Assembly: GCF_005222705.1 (NCBI RefSeq) | Contig: NZ_STGF01000012.1 | Coordinates: forward strand, 62,001-126,000 | Source: Paenibacillus sp. SY21-1 | Lineage (GTDB): Bacteria > Bacillota > Bacilli > Paenibacillales > Paenibacillaceae | DNA: 64,000 nt | Direction: 5' to 3' | Shown: in pieces, positions 63,141 through 64,000 of the stretch | Layout of the letters: the number at the start of each line of letters is the position of its first letter | How positions within the stretch are numbered: the first letter of the stretch is position 1 | Made by a program: the position numbers and the translations under genes | The notes under the pieces: generated by a model | The model's database searches: none | Told to the model about the DNA's origin: nothing | Seen by the model: only the letters and a program-made list of their open reading frames with translations

Positions 63141-64000
63141 TACTTAACGGCCTTTAGCATTTTGATCATTACCGTAACCGCTTCGGCACGCGTCGCCGTT
63201 TCTTTAGGCGCAAACTTATTGCCAGAGCGTCCGGAAAGAATGCCTTTGTCCGCTACCGCCTGGACATAGCCCCTCGCCCAAGCCGGAATTTCCCCGTTGT
63301 CGGCGAAGCCGGTCACCGCATTGGCAGTCGGAGCCAGCTTCATAGCCTTGGCCAGCATGCCGGCCATTTCTGCGCGGGTTATCGTAGCGCCCGGCTTAAA
63401 GGTTCCGTCCGGATAACCGCTGATAATACCGGCGCCCACAGCTTTGGCTACCGCATCCCGTGCCCAAGCTCCGATGTCCCCTTTATCGTCGAAGACCAGC
63501 TCGGAGCCTGCTCCTTCCGCTTTCAGCGCGCCCATAAGCATGACGGCGAACTCTTCCCGGGTTACAGTAGCATTAGGACGGAAGGTGCCATCGGTGTAGC
63601 CCTTCACAAATCCTGCGGCAACCGCCTCTTTGATAAAGGATTCAGCCCAGTGCGAGCCGATATCCGACAGAGCAGGACCAGGCTGCACCGTGTCGCTTAC
63701 GACGAATACCGCAAACTTCGTGAAATGATCGGAGGTTACTGTAATGGTGCCGCCGCTTACCGTGCCGCCCATCTCCACCCATTTCTTGGCCGTCTCGTCA
63801 TAGTAGAATACGGAAGCTTTTTGACCTGTCTTAACTAAAGAAGAATCGAACTTGAAGGTCAAGGAAACCGGAACGAGGAAGTTGCCGGAAATATCCTTGA
63901 GCACCTCGAAAATCGGTGAAGCAAGCGTATCCGTCGTCCCGACCAAACCGCCGGTGTTCAACAGCTTCTCAATCGTCAGCTTCATTTGTTCGCTGGTAGC
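63140..64000 (-). CDS. SLH-domain protein, C-terminal part (runs off window)
   Basis: The frame is open to base 64,000; the Met at 63985 is internal. The visible 286 residues show a surface-protein stretch with beta-sandwich features (LVPVSLTFKFDSSLVKTGQK; DHFTKFAVFVV) and then three SLH modules at the C-terminus (SHWAESFIKEAVAAGFVKGY; TVTREEFAVMLMGAL; TRAEMAGMLAKAM; TRAEAVTVMIKML). It anchors to pyruvylated wall polysaccharide. The N-terminal domains lie outside the window, so the protein's activity cannot be told. Confidence 0.85.
   Translation of the reverse strand, partial: ATSEQMKLTIEKLLNTGGLVGTTDTLASPIFEVLKDISGNFLVPVSLTFKFDSSLVKTGQKASVFYYDETAKKWVEMGGTVSGGTITVTSDHFTKFAVFVVSDTVQPGPALSDIGSHWAESFIKEAVAAGFVKGYTDGTFRPNATVTREEFAVMLMGALKAEGAGSELVFDDKGDIGAWARDAVAKAVGAGIISGYPDGTFKPGATITRAEMAGMLAKAMKLAPTANAVTGFADNGEIPAWARGYVQAVADKGILSGRSGNKFAPKETATRAEAVTVMIKMLKAVK

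Overview
The window looks like a chromosomal segment of a Gram-positive, S-layer-bearing member of the Bacillales, most like Paenibacillus. The signs are SLH-domain proteins, a CpsB/CapC-type phosphatase with a separate kinase and modulator pair, a bacilliredoxin (YtxJ), YvbH and YhgD/YhgE homologues, strong AGGAGG-type ribosome binding sites, and GTG/TTG starts. No rRNA, tRNA, insertion sequence, prophage or CRISPR array was seen. Composition is split: positions 1 to about 12,600 are AT-rich (about one third G+C by eye), and the rest is roughly half G+C or more.

Region 1 (1-19,062, all minus strand) is a Wzx/Wzy-type surface polysaccharide locus. It runs from a PHP phosphatase and an SLH protein, through the CpsC/CpsD modulator and tyrosine kinase, to a CapD-type UDP-GlcNAc 4,6-dehydratase. 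The AT-rich cassette then holds a PIG-L deacetylase, a formyltransferase-like protein, an initiating sugar-phosphate transferase, a CapN-like reductase, three glycosyltransferases, CapE/CapF/CapG for UDP-L-FucNAc, a Wzy polymerase and a Wzx flippase cut by the window edge. The set resembles the FucNAc core of Staphylococcus aureus type 5/8 capsule, with a deacetylase/formyltransferase pair added.

Region 2 (19-29.8 kb) is housekeeping plus an odd intergenic zone: diaminopimelate dehydrogenase, glutamate dehydrogenase, mannitol-1-phosphate dehydrogenase, a HAD phosphatase, an EamA exporter, YtxJ, YvbH and a small PD-(D/E)xK-like endonuclease fused to a winged helix. The endonuclease's 5' end is present in three tandem copies. 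Between it and pucG lies a satellite of about 24 units, each exactly 51 bp, in an alternating A/B pattern.

Region 3 (29.8-39.7 kb) is a ureide (allantoin) catabolic operon: an ABC transporter, allantoinase, allantoate amidohydrolase and a PucG-type aminotransferase, with a divergent PucR regulator. An 85-bp tandem repeat sits between two of its genes.

Region 4 (39.7-52 kb) has an IDEAL-domain protein, an OhrR/glutathione peroxidase pair, and a mannoside-utilisation cluster (two GH2 beta-mannosidases, a CUT1 ABC importer and a LacI repressor with recognisable operators).

Region 5 (52-64 kb) has a CPBP-like membrane protein, a cyclophilin lipoprotein, the YhgD/YhgE pair with a shared operator motif, a NitT/TauT-type ABC transporter with two permeases and a flavin monooxygenase (probably organosulfur), a TetR regulator, and the 3' end of another SLH protein. 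Starts were often moved downstream of the longest frame where a ribosome binding site decides.
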